Assembly: GCA_023667695.1 (NCBI GenBank)
Contig: JAMOZY010000019.1
Coordinates: 1-53,043 of the forward strand
From: Clostridium sp.
Lineage (GTDB): Bacteria > Bacillota > Clostridia > Lachnospirales > Lachnospiraceae
DNA length: 53,043 nucleotides
Direction of reading: 5' to 3'
The notes beneath the pieces are model-generated. The model had not been told where the DNA came from, did not search any database, and worked only from the letters and a program-made list of their open reading frames with translations. Of this stretch, positions 1 through 9,418 are shown piece after piece. Each line of letters begins with the position of its first letter. Positions within the stretch are counted from its first letter, which is position 1. The translations under genes were made by a program, and so were the position numbers.

Positions 1-53
1 AGGTGCTCTTTCCTTTATCTATTTATTTTTCCTACAAAAACTTTACCCTAACT

Positions 54-1415
54 TTATGCCTCCAATAACCGGACGATTTCGTTCATATGCATCCCGTTGG
101 AACCCTTAATCAGTACAATATCTCCCGGCATCAGAGTTGCCAGCAGATACATGACAGCCTCCTCATTTTCCGAAAACTCACAGATGGAAATGCCAGCCTT
201 GCTTTCCTTTACTGCCTGGGAAATCCATTTTGCCCGTTCTCCTACTGCCACCAGTTCATTAATCGGAAGCTTTGACAGGAATTCACCAATCTCATAATGA
301 TAGCTCTGGGAATTCTCACCCAAATCAAACATATCACCCAATACAGCCACCCGCTTCCCCTGGGTTTCCATATGGCATAAAACATCCAGACTGGCACGCA
401 TGGAATCCGGACTGGCATTATAGGTATCATCTATTATGGTAAAACGATTTTCCAACTGAATGATATTCTGGCGCATTCCATGAAAATGGGCGAATTCTGC
501 CCCCGCACGCTCCATGGGAATGCCACAGGCATGACTAACGGCAATGGCAGCAATACAATTCAACACATTATGCCTGCCTAGCACACTTAATTCTACCGGA
601 ACCTTCTCCTGTCCGTGGACACATAGAAAATAACTTCTTCCCTTGTCATACTGGATATCCTCAGCCCGGTAATCACACCAGTCCTGGGTGCCATAATAAC
701 AGGTCTTACAGGCAAAGCTCCCCCGCAGCTCTGCCAGCATCGGATCGTCGCCGTTCAAAAATAAAGTACCGTCTTCCTCCATATGATTTATAATAGACAG
801 CTTTTCCCTTCTTATATTTTCCTGTGTCTTTAACTGTTCAATATGGGCCACTCCTATGGTACTGACTACCGCATGCCTTGGCTTGACCAGCTTCGATAAT
901 GTATCAATCTGCCCAACCTCACTCATGCCGCACTCCAATACTGCCATTTCATCCGTACTGCTAATCCGGCTCAGCATAATCGGCACTCCAATCTGGCTGT
1001 TACAATTCCGCTGGGTTTCAAAGACCCGCTTCTCACTCCGCAGGGCAGTCGTAATCATGTTACGGGTCGTGGTCTTTCCCACGCTTCCGGTTACTGCAAT
1101 AATCGGTATCTGAATCCGTTTTCGTATGTAAGCGCCGATGTCCTGTAATGCCTGAACCGTATCCTTTACCTTAATATACGGCTTTTCACCAGAGGCCGTA
1201 TCATGCTCAGAGGTCAGTGTAGCAGCCCCGGTTTCCAGTGCCTGTTCAATAAAGTGATGGGCATCCACCCGTTCTCCGATAATCGGCACAAACAAATCGC
1301 CTTCCCTTACTTCCTTCGAATCAATGCACAAATCCGTAATTGCCGTATTTTCATCCCCACATAGCAGAATTCCATTGGTCGCTTCCACAATGTCCCGGAC
1401 TATTATATCTTCCAT
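54..1415 (-). CDS. murF: UDP-N-acetylmuramoyl-tripeptide--D-alanyl-D-alanine ligase
   Basis: This cytoplasmic Mur ligase adds D-Ala-D-Ala to UDP-MurNAc-tripeptide, the last soluble step of peptidoglycan precursor synthesis. The 453-residue length is normal for MurF. The Mur-ligase ATP loop GSVGKTTT lies at residues 110-117, followed by an NCNSQIGVP segment typical of the central domain, and the C-terminal domain contains DDTYNASPDSM. The start has an AGGAGAGA ribosome binding site. It lies 12 bases after the stop of the HAD phosphatase gene and is the last gene of a minus-strand run starting at the DJ-1 gene. The 53 bases before it in the window are AT-rich and show no feature. Confidence 0.95.
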   Translation of the reverse strand: MEDIIVRDIVEATNGILLCGDENTAITDLCIDSKEVREGDLFVPIIGERVDAHHFIEQALETGAATLTSEHDTASGEKPYIKVKDTVQALQDIGAYIRKRIQIPIIAVTGSVGKTTTRNMITTALRSEKRVFETQRNCNSQIGVPIMLSRISSTDEMAVLECGMSEVGQIDTLSKLVKPRHAVVSTIGVAHIEQLKTQENIRREKLSIINHMEEDGTLFLNGDDPMLAELRGSFACKTCYYGTQDWCDYRAEDIQYDKGRSYFLCVHGQEKVPVELSVLGRHNVLNCIAAIAVSHACGIPMERAGAEFAHFHGMRQNIIQLENRFTIIDDTYNASPDSMRASLDVLCHMETQGKRVAVLGDMFDLGENSQSYHYEIGEFLSKLPINELVAVGERAKWISQAVKESKAGISICEFSENEEAVMYLLATLMPGDIVLIKGSNGMHMNEIVRLLEA

Positions 1416-1427
1416 CCTGTCTCTCCT

Positions 1428-2270
1428 TTATATTCCTGTTCTGGAATCCCGCATCGCCTTGTATAAAAAACGAGCGACACCATCTTCTTCATTGCTTGGA
1501 ATAATTCCCGTTGCCAAATCCTGAATTTCCGGTGTCGCATTGGACACTGCATAGGTTTCATCACAGATTTGAAACATTTCTTTATCATTCCCACTGTCAC
1601 CAAAGCCTACCAGGTAATCAAAGCCTCCCCATTCCTTAATGGTATTCAGGGACCGGGCCTTTGATGCCTGGTCACTATAGATTTCCAGATACATCCATTC
1701 TTCATTATACACATCTTCATAAAATACAGCACCGGCACCCCGTACTGCCTGCAAATCCCGGTACAGCTCCTCTAACAGCTCCTTCCGCTCCCGAAGGCAG
1801 AAATAAATCACACCCCGGTCTGTACAGATACTCAAATCATCTACCTCCGTGAATACCTTATCATACTTCATAATCCGTTCATTCCGGAACTTATTTAGGG
1901 AACGGGATTCCACACTGTCATAATAGGTACACATGGTTCCCTGTTCCATGGTATACATAAAGCATTGGAGCTTGTGCAGCTTAATGATGCCCAGCACCAC
2001 CATGGCGGTCTCCCTGGAAATATAGTGAATCTTATGATATGCCTTCTGAACCGGGTCGTAAATCAATACCCCATTCATCATAACGAAGGGCAGCTTCAGG
2101 TTTACTGCTTCCATGATTGGAAACACCGTAGACGGCGTCCTTGCCGTATTAATCGTGAAGCTCATTCCCTCATCGATACACATATTTATTTTCTCGGCTG
2201 TCTTTGCTGATATATTTCCCCGCTGATTCAATAATGTACCGTCTAAATCACTTACATACAATTTTTTCAT
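1428..2270 (-). CDS. Cof-type HAD-superfamily phosphatase
   Basis: A 280-residue haloacid dehalogenase phosphatase of the Cof/YidA type, usually acting on small phosphorylated metabolites such as sugar phosphates. Motif I is DLDGTLL near the N-terminus, with the nucleophilic Asp as its first residue. The C-terminal motif GDSGNDKEMF supplies the Mg2+-binding aspartates. The large insert between them is the C2-type cap of this family. It sits between the helicase gene and murF, 12 bases from murF, so it is probably co-transcribed. The substrate cannot be read from the sequence. Confidence 0.85.
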   Translation of the reverse strand: MKKLYVSDLDGTLLNQRGNISAKTAEKINMCIDEGMSFTINTARTPSTVFPIMEAVNLKLPFVMMNGVLIYDPVQKAYHKIHYISRETAMVVLGIIKLHKLQCFMYTMEQGTMCTYYDSVESRSLNKFRNERIMKYDKVFTEVDDLSICTDRGVIYFCLRERKELLEELYRDLQAVRGAGAVFYEDVYNEEWMYLEIYSDQASKARSLNTIKEWGGFDYLVGFGDSGNDKEMFQICDETYAVSNATPEIQDLATGIIPSNEEDGVARFLYKAMRDSRTGI

Positions 2271-2360
2271 CTCTTAACCCTCAGTTAAAATCACCATACC
2301 GGCAATCCGGCTTTTTGTTTCATTTCAGGAAATTTCACCCTGTTCTTCATTTTACTAAGA

Positions 2361-4730
2361 TTATACGGATTTTGCAATGCCAACTTTTTTTCCGGCCTTA
2401 TCCCAGAAGGCTTTTCCCTCCTCCTGTACCTGAGCAGCCGTAACAATTCTGTAGTCCTCCCATTCCTTCGGGAATAACTGCTGATTACCGGAATATAAGA
2501 ACCGTTCATCCAAAAGCAGAAGAATCCCCTGGTCCGCTGCCGTCCGAATGACCCGTCCCGCCGCCTGCAATACCTTATTCATACCAGGATACAGATAGGC
2601 ATATTCAAAGCCCTGTCCCTCCCGTTCATCAAAATAATTCTTCAGAATTTCCCGTTCGTTGCACACCATAGGCAGACCGGTACCTACAATCACCGCACCA
2701 ATCAGCCGTTCACCGGTCAAATCAATCCCCTCTGCAAAAATCCCTCCCAGAATACAGAAGGCTACTACATTTCTTTCCTCAAAACAAGCCAGAAATGCTT
2801 CCCGTTCCTCTTCCTTCATATTCGGCTGCTGGCACAACAGCGTTACCTTCTGCTCCAATCCATGCTCTACCGCAATGGAATATACATCCTCCAGCATCCG
2901 GTAGGATGGAAAGAACACCATGTAATTTCCTGCTTTTGCAGCAATGATTTCTGCAATATACCGATAGATTTTCTCATACTCCTGCCTGCCTCTCCGGCTG
3001 TAACGGCTGCTCACATCCCTGCCAATCATAAGCATCCGGTTCTCTTGTGGAAATGGAGAAGGAATATAAATAGCATAATCCTCTTCCTCACTTAACAGCT
3101 TCTTATAATACCGGATTGGAAGCAAGGTGGCGGAAAAGAAAATCGTCGCTCTTCCCTTATCCAGACATTCCTTCAGATTCCTGGAGGTATCAACACAATA
3201 CAGCTTAATCCGGAAGGATGCCGGGGTCGTCTGTTCGCAGTAAATCACATAGTTTTCATCGACCCGCTCATATATATTCAGAAACTGATATAATTGAAAA
3301 TAAAATTCTAACATCCGGGCTTCCTCTGGCAGTCCATGATGATGCTCCAGGAAATCCTCATATTCGCTGACGGCTGATAACAGCTTTAATATTAACGGCT
3401 GAATGGAATCCAGAACCTGATAGGTTTCACACTCCTTTTTCATCCCCAGCAACACCTTATTGCATTCCTCCAGCCGTCTTGCAAGCCTGGAACTATAAGG
3501 CTTTATCATATTCTTTAATTCCAGAAAATCCTCCTTATACAGCTCTGCGCTATACATGCTGCTTGCCCGCTCATACAGATTGTGGGCTTCGTCCACTAAA
3601 AAAATATAATCCCCCTTGATGCCCTGGGCAAAATACCGCTTCAGATTCACTGTAGGGTCAAAGACATAATTGTAATCACAGATAATCCCATCGACCCACA
3701 GACTGACATCCAGAGAAAATTCAAAGGGACATACCTGATGCCGCTTTGCATAGTCCCAAATGACCTCTCTGGTTATATTCTCTTCCTGGGTAATGCAAGC
3801 ATATACCGCCTCGTTAATCCGGTCATAATGCCCCTTTGCATAGGGACAGGCATCCGGATTGCAGGTACATTCCTCCTGCATACACACCTTTTCCTTTGCC
3901 GTAATCACAACGGTAGAAAACTGTAGTCCCTGCTCCCGCAGCCCTTCAAAGCCATCTACTGCTACCGTACGGGTAATCGTCTTTGCCGTCAGATAAAAAA
4001 TCTTATCCCCCATCCCCTGTCCTACTGCCTTTACGGCAGGAAAGATGGCTCCCAGGGTCTTACCGATTCCGGTAGGCGCCTGAACAAACAAGGGACTGCC
4101 CTTGCGGATTGCCGAATAGACGGATACCGCCATATCCCGCTGTCCCGGCCGATAGTCATAGGGAAACTCCACACCGGCTATAGACGCCTGTCTTGCTTCC
4201 CGGTGGTCATAGGAATAATCCGCCCAAATCATATAAGCATCCAGAAGCTTCTGAAACCATTCCTCCAGCTTCTGATATGACAGCTCTTCCTGGAACCGGC
4301 GGATGAATTCCGTTTCCAGATTACAGTAGGTCATTTGAACAGAAATAGAAGATAAGGAATGCTCGGCTGCATAAATATAAGCATAGACCATAGCCTGTGC
4401 CTTATGCACCGATACCGGACCTTCCATATCTTCTACCTTTTTATAGACTCCTTTGATTTCATCAATGGTGACCCTGCCTCCCTCTTCCAGAATCCCGTCT
4501 GCCCGTCCTTCTATCCGAAGGATAAAGCGTGGCATGGGAAGCTCAAGGACAAGCGGCACCTCACTCCGATAAAAGGAACCCATACTCTTTTGAATTTTAC
4601 GATGAATCCGGCTTCCCGCCTCCATGGCATCCTTTTCCGATACCTGTCCTCTCCGCTGGTCTATATCTCCTTCCCGCAGAATGAACTCTACCAGATTCCT
4701 TACTGAAATTTTAATGATTTCTGCATCCAT
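2361..4730 (-). CDS. DinG/XPD-like DNA helicase with N-terminal PD-(D/E)XK nuclease domain
   Basis: The open frame could begin at a TTG at 4763, but that codon touches the upstream stop and has no ribosome binding site. The ATG at 4730, preceded by GGGGATGG, is preferred and gives 789 residues. The first 130 residues carry a RecB/Cas4-like nuclease signature: GRADG (Asp78), DEIK (Glu91, Lys93), then a His and Gln with Tyr (His109, Gln112, Tyr116). The helicase part has Walker A APTGIGKT at 218-225, four Cys at 283, 288, 290 and 295 as in the XPD/DinG iron-sulfur domain, and a DEAH box. It is likely a 5'-3' helicase in DNA repair. The fused nuclease is the notable feature. Confidence 0.85.
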   Translation of the reverse strand: MDAEIIKISVRNLVEFILREGDIDQRRGQVSEKDAMEAGSRIHRKIQKSMGSFYRSEVPLVLELPMPRFILRIEGRADGILEEGGRVTIDEIKGVYKKVEDMEGPVSVHKAQAMVYAYIYAAEHSLSSISVQMTYCNLETEFIRRFQEELSYQKLEEWFQKLLDAYMIWADYSYDHREARQASIAGVEFPYDYRPGQRDMAVSVYSAIRKGSPLFVQAPTGIGKTLGAIFPAVKAVGQGMGDKIFYLTAKTITRTVAVDGFEGLREQGLQFSTVVITAKEKVCMQEECTCNPDACPYAKGHYDRINEAVYACITQEENITREVIWDYAKRHQVCPFEFSLDVSLWVDGIICDYNYVFDPTVNLKRYFAQGIKGDYIFLVDEAHNLYERASSMYSAELYKEDFLELKNMIKPYSSRLARRLEECNKVLLGMKKECETYQVLDSIQPLILKLLSAVSEYEDFLEHHHGLPEEARMLEFYFQLYQFLNIYERVDENYVIYCEQTTPASFRIKLYCVDTSRNLKECLDKGRATIFFSATLLPIRYYKKLLSEEEDYAIYIPSPFPQENRMLMIGRDVSSRYSRRGRQEYEKIYRYIAEIIAAKAGNYMVFFPSYRMLEDVYSIAVEHGLEQKVTLLCQQPNMKEEEREAFLACFEERNVVAFCILGGIFAEGIDLTGERLIGAVIVGTGLPMVCNEREILKNYFDEREGQGFEYAYLYPGMNKVLQAAGRVIRTAADQGILLLLDERFLYSGNQQLFPKEWEDYRIVTAAQVQEEGKAFWDKAGKKVGIAKSV

Positions 4731-4763
4731 GGAACCATCCCCATCAACTATACCATCCCGCAA

Positions 4764-5360
4764 TTAAGACTGCAGCATGTTCAAGTCCTCTTTCTGCTGC
4801 TCCTCCTTCTCTCTTGCCGCCATCCTTCCTCTGGTCCAGAAGCTAAAAGCAAGGTCCGTAAAATACGTTATAATCAATACCCAGATGACCGGATATCCAA
4901 TCTGCACCGGAATCCGGTCAATCAGTCCCAGAACCGCCGGCTGGAACAGGGCAAACAGCAATACCACCAGAACGCCCCACGCCAAAGAAATAAAGAGGCA
5001 GACCCGGCCTTGAAAATTCAATGGGAAATCCGAATAATCCCATAGCTTTTGATGGAACAGCTTCTCCAGCAGACAGCCGACGATATATTCAAATACCGTT
5101 GCAAATAAGGTGCCGGCAATATACAGCCAGACCCATTTTCCATCCAAGGGCTTCATCACAAAATAAAGAAATAAAAAAGCAACTCCATACATGGTGCAGA
5201 TAGGACCCTTATTAAAGCCCCGGTTCAGAATGAGCTTTTTATTCCGAATGGATTCAAAGATACATTCCATCAGCCAGCAGCCGCAGCCATAGATAAAAAA
5301 GGAATAGGCCGTTTGATAAAAATTAATTCCCATAAATTCATAAAAAAATAATTGCTTCAT
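4764..5360 (-). CDS. CmpB-like (putative ABC-transporter type) integral membrane protein
   Basis: A 198-residue polytopic membrane protein with about five hydrophobic helices. The segment with MECIFESIRNKK, NRGFNKGP and CTMYG is characteristic of the family labelled putative ABC transporter permease (ABC_trans_CmpB). I know of no demonstrated function for the family, and no ATPase partner lies alongside. The C-terminus is charged and cytoplasmic. It starts 33 bases after the DJ-1 gene and ends where the helicase region begins, so it is part of the same minus-strand run. Confidence 0.75.
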   Translation of the reverse strand: MKQLFFYEFMGINFYQTAYSFFIYGCGCWLMECIFESIRNKKLILNRGFNKGPICTMYGVAFLFLYFVMKPLDGKWVWLYIAGTLFATVFEYIVGCLLEKLFHQKLWDYSDFPLNFQGRVCLFISLAWGVLVVLLFALFQPAVLGLIDRIPVQIGYPVIWVLIITYFTDLAFSFWTRGRMAAREKEEQQKEDLNMLQS

Positions 5361-5393
5361 CTTCCGTTACCACCTCTTGCTGTTCCCGTCCTT

Positions 5394-5936
5394 CTATCTC
5401 TCATATACAATCTTCTGAGCAATGGATTCTGCTGCTTCCTTTCCCTTAAGGACTTCTGTCAGCGCCAGACCAAAATCAATGGCAGTCCCCAGTCCGCGGC
5501 TGGTAATAAAATTCCCATCGATTACCACCGAATCATAGGATACCTTTGCTCCCAGCAGTTCTGCTTCCATCCCCGGATAGCAGGTCGCACGTTTCCCCTC
5601 CAGCAGCCCCATGCTGCCATATACCGTAGGCGCTGCGCAAATGGCTGCCAGATATGTGTTCTTTTCCGCACACTGACGAATCAGCGCACCTAAGCCTTCG
5701 TGTGCTTTCAGATTGGGGGTTCCCGGAATTCCTCCCGGCAGAATCAGCATTTCCGCTTCTTCCTGCATCTCTTCAAACAAAATATCCGCCATCAGCTCTA
5801 CCTGGTGGGAACTGATTACATTCCGACGCTTCATAATGGAAACCGTCTGAAGCTCTACACCAGCCCGGCGAAGGAGGTCAACCACCGTCAGACCTTCTAC
5901 TTCTTCAAACCCATCTGCCATAAATAAATATACCAT
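5394..5936 (-). CDS. DJ-1/PfpI family protein
   Basis: A 180-residue protein of the DJ-1/ThiJ/PfpI superfamily, whose members include deglycases, chaperones and redox sensors. The start MVYLFMADGFEEVE contains the conserved Glu of the DJ-1 site. The nucleophile elbow AAICAAP carries the reactive Cys, preceded by LPGG. Members of this length in Firmicutes are usually labelled DJ-1 family glyoxalase III. The ATG follows an AAGGAG site. It is the first gene of the minus-strand run ending with murF, with a good promoter about 155 bases upstream. The precise reaction is uncertain. Confidence 0.88.
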   Translation of the reverse strand: MVYLFMADGFEEVEGLTVVDLLRRAGVELQTVSIMKRRNVISSHQVELMADILFEEMQEEAEMLILPGGIPGTPNLKAHEGLGALIRQCAEKNTYLAAICAAPTVYGSMGLLEGKRATCYPGMEAELLGAKVSYDSVVIDGNFITSRGLGTAIDFGLALTEVLKGKEAAESIAQKIVYER

Positions 5937-6090
5937 ACCGATTTCTCTCCTTTTCTTTTCTATATCCTGTTTTCCGCAAGCCGTCTCCCGAACTTCTTAC
6001 TGCCTCCGCTATGCACTGGTCCAACCTATCTCAGGTCATATTGCTGCCAAAATTCCAGCCTTATTATAGCTTGCATTCACCTACTACTAT

Positions 6091-6119
6091 GTTATAATCA
6101 GAATACCTAAAAAAGTCAA
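6091..6119 (-). promoter_or_regulatory. Predicted promoter for the DJ-1 to murF run
   Basis: Read on the minus strand, a TTGACT -35 box (6119-6114) is followed after 17 bases by TATAAC (6096-6091), with an overlapping TTATAA one base away. It lies in the 318-base divergent gap between the DJ-1 and CYTH genes (5937-6254). In the rest of that gap I see only AT-rich sequence, with no riboswitch or convincing hairpin. Confidence 0.5.
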
Positions 6120-6254
6120 TATACCAGACTTTACAAAATCAGATATTTTTCCTTACAATATCGTATCCGATTGTGAAAGGCATAACCGATTATAGTCACC
6201 GGAAAGACTTTTTCTGTCAACTACAATGTTATTTTACAGCAGAAAGGAATCAAA

Positions 6255-6734
6255 ATGGAAATCGAACGTAAATTTTTAATCAAAGAAATACCGATGCCCC
6301 TGGATTGCTATCCGGCTCTGGAAATCGAGCAGGGCTACCTGAACACTTCACCGGTTCTGCGTATCCGCAGAAGGAATGACGCTTATATCTTTACCTATAA
6401 ATCCTCCGGACTCATGAGCCGGGAGGAGCTGGAGGTGCCATTGAATAAGGAAGCCTATCTGCACCTTCTTCCCAAATGCGATGGAAATCTGATTTCCAAA
6501 ACCCGCTACCAGATACCGGAATCCCAGGGATATACCATCGAGCTGGATGTATTTCACGGCTGCCTGGAAGGTCTGGTCCTGGCCGAGGTGGAATTTCCCT
6601 CGGAAGCCCAGGCATATGCCTTTCAGCCGCCGGAATGGTTCTTCCAGGAGGTCACCCAGGAACTAACCTTTCATAACAGCAATCTGGCTGTTTCCGAACC
6701 GGAAGCGATTCTGAAGGCAGCCGGCATTCATTAA
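6255..6734 (+). CDS. CYTH domain (triphosphate tunnel metalloenzyme) protein
   Basis: A 159-residue CYTH protein, the fold shared by class IV adenylate cyclases, thiamine triphosphatases and inorganic tripolyphosphatases. The N-terminal ExExK signature is visible as Glu2, Glu4 and Lys6. Alternating basic and acidic strand residues follow (RIRRRN, KSSG, EELEVPL, RYQIPE, ELDVF, EVEFPSE), as expected for the tunnel that binds triphosphate and metals. A bacterial stand-alone CYTH of this size is most often a tripolyphosphatase, but the substrate is not proven here. It has an AGAAAGGA ribosome binding site. It is the only plus-strand gene in the first 21 kb and overlaps the end of the convergent DUF1189-like gene by 4 bases. 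Confidence 0.85.
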   Translation: MEIERKFLIKEIPMPLDCYPALEIEQGYLNTSPVLRIRRRNDAYIFTYKSSGLMSREELEVPLNKEAYLHLLPKCDGNLISKTRYQIPESQGYTIELDVFHGCLEGLVLAEVEFPSEAQAYAFQPPEWFFQEVTQELTFHNSNLAVSEPEAILKAAGIH

Positions 6735-7558
6735 AGAAAGAATTTCGGACGGTCCGATTCATCATCCTGCTTCTGTACAGTCGGAAGCAGCAGAGAACTC
6801 ATTCCCCGGGTCATATAGTTGCAGGTAATAAAAATACCCACAATACTTCCAATGTAATAAAGAATCACAAAGCCTGCTACCTGTAGGATGGATTCCAATA
6901 AAATCTGAATGGACTTTGCGTATAAGGCAATCACATAAATCTGACCGAATTTCAGATTCAGGCCTAAGGTTTTATTCATCACCCAGCCAAACAAGGCAAA
7001 GAATAAGGCACTCAGCATATAAATCAAAACATTTCTGATAAATACCATAATACTATAGAACACCAGAAATGCCGGTGCCATATTGTATAATTCCTGATTG
7101 TTCAGGGTCACCATATCCATCTCAGCAAAATCAAAAGGAATATCGGTCATATTACAGACCATATTGGTCCGGCTCAGCATATAAACCACCGGTATCGATG
7201 CAGCAGTATCCATTTCCTCAGCTTCGGCTATGGCATCCTCCTGTGTATATGCATCAACAGAGGTATCAATGACCAGACGGACACCGGAGCGTTCCAGCTC
7301 TACCGGAATCTCTACCTGTAATTCCCCCTGCTCCAATTGAAAATCCGGAATTCCTTCCAGCAGCAGATTCTTTAAGCCGCCCATGCTTTGTAAATAGGCT
7401 GCCACCGGTATCCCGAATTGGATTACAGTAATCAACAGGATTAATACCAGAAAATAACAAATATGCTTTCCCAGCGACTGCTGAAATAATGATTTATACC
7501 ATAAGGGCTTACTCAATGCAATTCTGATTTGTTCGGTAAAACTGATTTTTTCCTTCAT
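6731..7558 (-). CDS. DUF1189-like integral membrane protein
   Basis: A 275-residue membrane protein. One helix near residues 35-55 is followed by an extracytoplasmic stretch of about 110 residues rich in acidic residues, then three or four more helices. The N-terminal KPLWYKSLFQQSLGK and the overall layout match what I recall of DUF1189. No catalytic motif is visible. It overlaps the upstream kinase gene by four bases (ATGA), which implies translational coupling, so a sensory or regulatory partnership with that kinase is plausible but not shown. Confidence 0.6.
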   Translation of the reverse strand: MKEKISFTEQIRIALSKPLWYKSLFQQSLGKHICYFLVLILLITVIQFGIPVAAYLQSMGGLKNLLLEGIPDFQLEQGELQVEIPVELERSGVRLVIDTSVDAYTQEDAIAEAEEMDTAASIPVVYMLSRTNMVCNMTDIPFDFAEMDMVTLNNQELYNMAPAFLVFYSIMVFIRNVLIYMLSALFFALFGWVMNKTLGLNLKFGQIYVIALYAKSIQILLESILQVAGFVILYYIGSIVGIFITCNYMTRGMSSLLLPTVQKQDDESDRPKFFL

Positions 7559-9378
7559 GAATGAAATCCTTTCTGTGTAACGGAACCAGCCGGTTCCCTG
7601 TGGGCCATATTTTTCGGTATTTTCACGGTAACAATCGTACCCTTGTATGGTCTGCTATTTACCTCGACGGAAGCGCCGAGATAGTATTCCAGCCGTTCCC
7701 GGACCACCTGCATGCTGGTGGGTGTGGTCTTGCGGTATAACAAATCCGTATCAAAGCCCATGCCCTCATCCACAATCTGAATCGCATAGGAATCCCGGCG
7801 TTCATAGCTTCGGACGGTAACCTGGCCGGAGCGCTCCTGCTTCTCCATGCCGTGCTTCACGGCATTCTCCACAATGGCTTCAATGCTCCTTGCCGGAACG
7901 GCAAAATCATGCATCTTATCTTCAATCACTACCGTCAGATTCGGTATCCGCATCTGCTGAAGCTCTAAATAAGCAGCAATATGCTCTAACTCCTCCGGAA
8001 AAGGAATCAACCGCTCCTCCCGGACTGAATCAAGATTATAGCGAAGATACTTGGAAAATGCAAATACAAATTTCGCTGAGCTTCGGGAACCGGCTTTTGT
8101 CATAGCCAAAAGCGAGTTCAGGGAAGCAAATAAAAAGTTAGGACTCATCATCGTCACTGCTATGGACCGCTGGCTCTGGTATTCCGCCTCAACATGCTCC
8201 ACCCGTTGGTCCATCTGCTTCAAAACCACCTGAACGACAATGGCAAGCAGCAGGAACAGATACAGAATCACTCCAATTTGCCAAAGGGTGCTTTCCAGCT
8301 GATATAAGGGATTGGGCCGGATAAATACATTCACAATTCCTATCACCGCTAACAGGGTATTGGATATGGCAATGGCCCGCAGCTCTTTCCGCCCATAACG
8401 CAGCCATCCCACCAAAAGCCCGGTTGTACACACCAGAAAGCCTACGCTGTATAAAATGCCCAGGATATCATAGGTAACCGGAAATTCCAACAAGCCAAGA
8501 AGCTGAAGAATCACTACAATTACATAAAGAACGGCAGAAGCAATCACCCCGAAATCAATGGCGGTAATCAGCTGCGGCTTCTGGGCAAAGCACCGGAGAA
8601 ACATCAGATAGACCACCGGAATTGCCATCCGGGTCAATATATGAAGCAGCCAGAACAGATATCCATTCTTTACAAATACAGAAATCAATGGACTCCCGCT
8701 GATGCTCCATATAGCTATCACACATGCCAGCAGCATATAATACCGGAATTGAAAATCCAGCTTCTTCTGTATCTGAAGTCCCAGGGCAATCCAAACAAGT
8801 CCCCCGGATAAGAGGAGCAGCAGCACCGAAAGCAGAATATTCCATCCACTTTCTTTCCACTGCTGATGCAATAATGCACTACGGCTTCCCGCTTCCACCT
8901 TGGTAAACAAACCGGAATACGCACCATAATCCGATATCTGCGTAATCGTAATTAATTGTCCGGCATACTGCTGGTCAATGGGGACAAAATTCCAGTTTGG
9001 AACCGGAGAGCTGAGAAAGGGCCTCCTTTCGTTCACACCATACTGATACAAAATCGTATCTCCCGCCTTCACCTGCACTTCATTATACACCGAGCGAAAG
9101 GCAATCCCATAATCCATTCCGATATCCTCCGGAAGAAAATGTGAAATACTTACTGCCGTTCCCTTCGGCGTCTCCAGATTGCAGGGCAGGTCCGTCGCCC
9201 AGTCATAGTCTTGATTGGTTTCAACAATCCATGCATCATTCATATCGGCAACATCTGCATAGGCAGCCCGCTCCCTCGGGGACTGATATATCACACCGCC
9301 AAGAATCCCCAGCAGGAAAATCGTCCCAATTACAATCGCCAGTATAATATTTAATTGTGACCAACTTATGTTTTTCAT
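7555..9378 (-). CDS. LytS-like sensor kinase lacking the phospho-acceptor histidine
   Basis: A 607-residue membrane kinase-like protein. It has an N-terminal helix, an extracytoplasmic domain of about 150 residues, and a block of seven or so helices up to residue 390 resembling a 7TMR-DISM arrangement. The cytoplasmic part is of the LytS/YehU type. Where that family has NPHFLFN, this protein has SPNFLFA, so the phospho-acceptor His is Asn414 (codon AAC, 8137-8139). The ATP-binding domain looks intact, with N-box IVENAVKHG, G1 motif DEGMGFD and a C-terminal GTIVTVKIP strand. No response regulator lies nearby. It may be a pseudokinase that binds ATP and signals by conformation. Confidence 0.8.
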   Translation of the reverse strand: MKNISWSQLNIILAIVIGTIFLLGILGGVIYQSPRERAAYADVADMNDAWIVETNQDYDWATDLPCNLETPKGTAVSISHFLPEDIGMDYGIAFRSVYNEVQVKAGDTILYQYGVNERRPFLSSPVPNWNFVPIDQQYAGQLITITQISDYGAYSGLFTKVEAGSRSALLHQQWKESGWNILLSVLLLLLSGGLVWIALGLQIQKKLDFQFRYYMLLACVIAIWSISGSPLISVFVKNGYLFWLLHILTRMAIPVVYLMFLRCFAQKPQLITAIDFGVIASAVLYVIVVILQLLGLLEFPVTYDILGILYSVGFLVCTTGLLVGWLRYGRKELRAIAISNTLLAVIGIVNVFIRPNPLYQLESTLWQIGVILYLFLLLAIVVQVVLKQMDQRVEHVEAEYQSQRSIAVTMMSPNFLFASLNSLLAMTKAGSRSSAKFVFAFSKYLRYNLDSVREERLIPFPEELEHIAAYLELQQMRIPNLTVVIEDKMHDFAVPARSIEAIVENAVKHGMEKQERSGQVTVRSYERRDSYAIQIVDEGMGFDTDLLYRKTTPTSMQVVRERLEYYLGASVEVNSRPYKGTIVTVKIPKNMAHREPAGSVTQKGFHS

Positions 9379-9418
9379 GACCGTTTTATAAATCCTTTAT
9401 TGATTCTTATTGTTTTCT

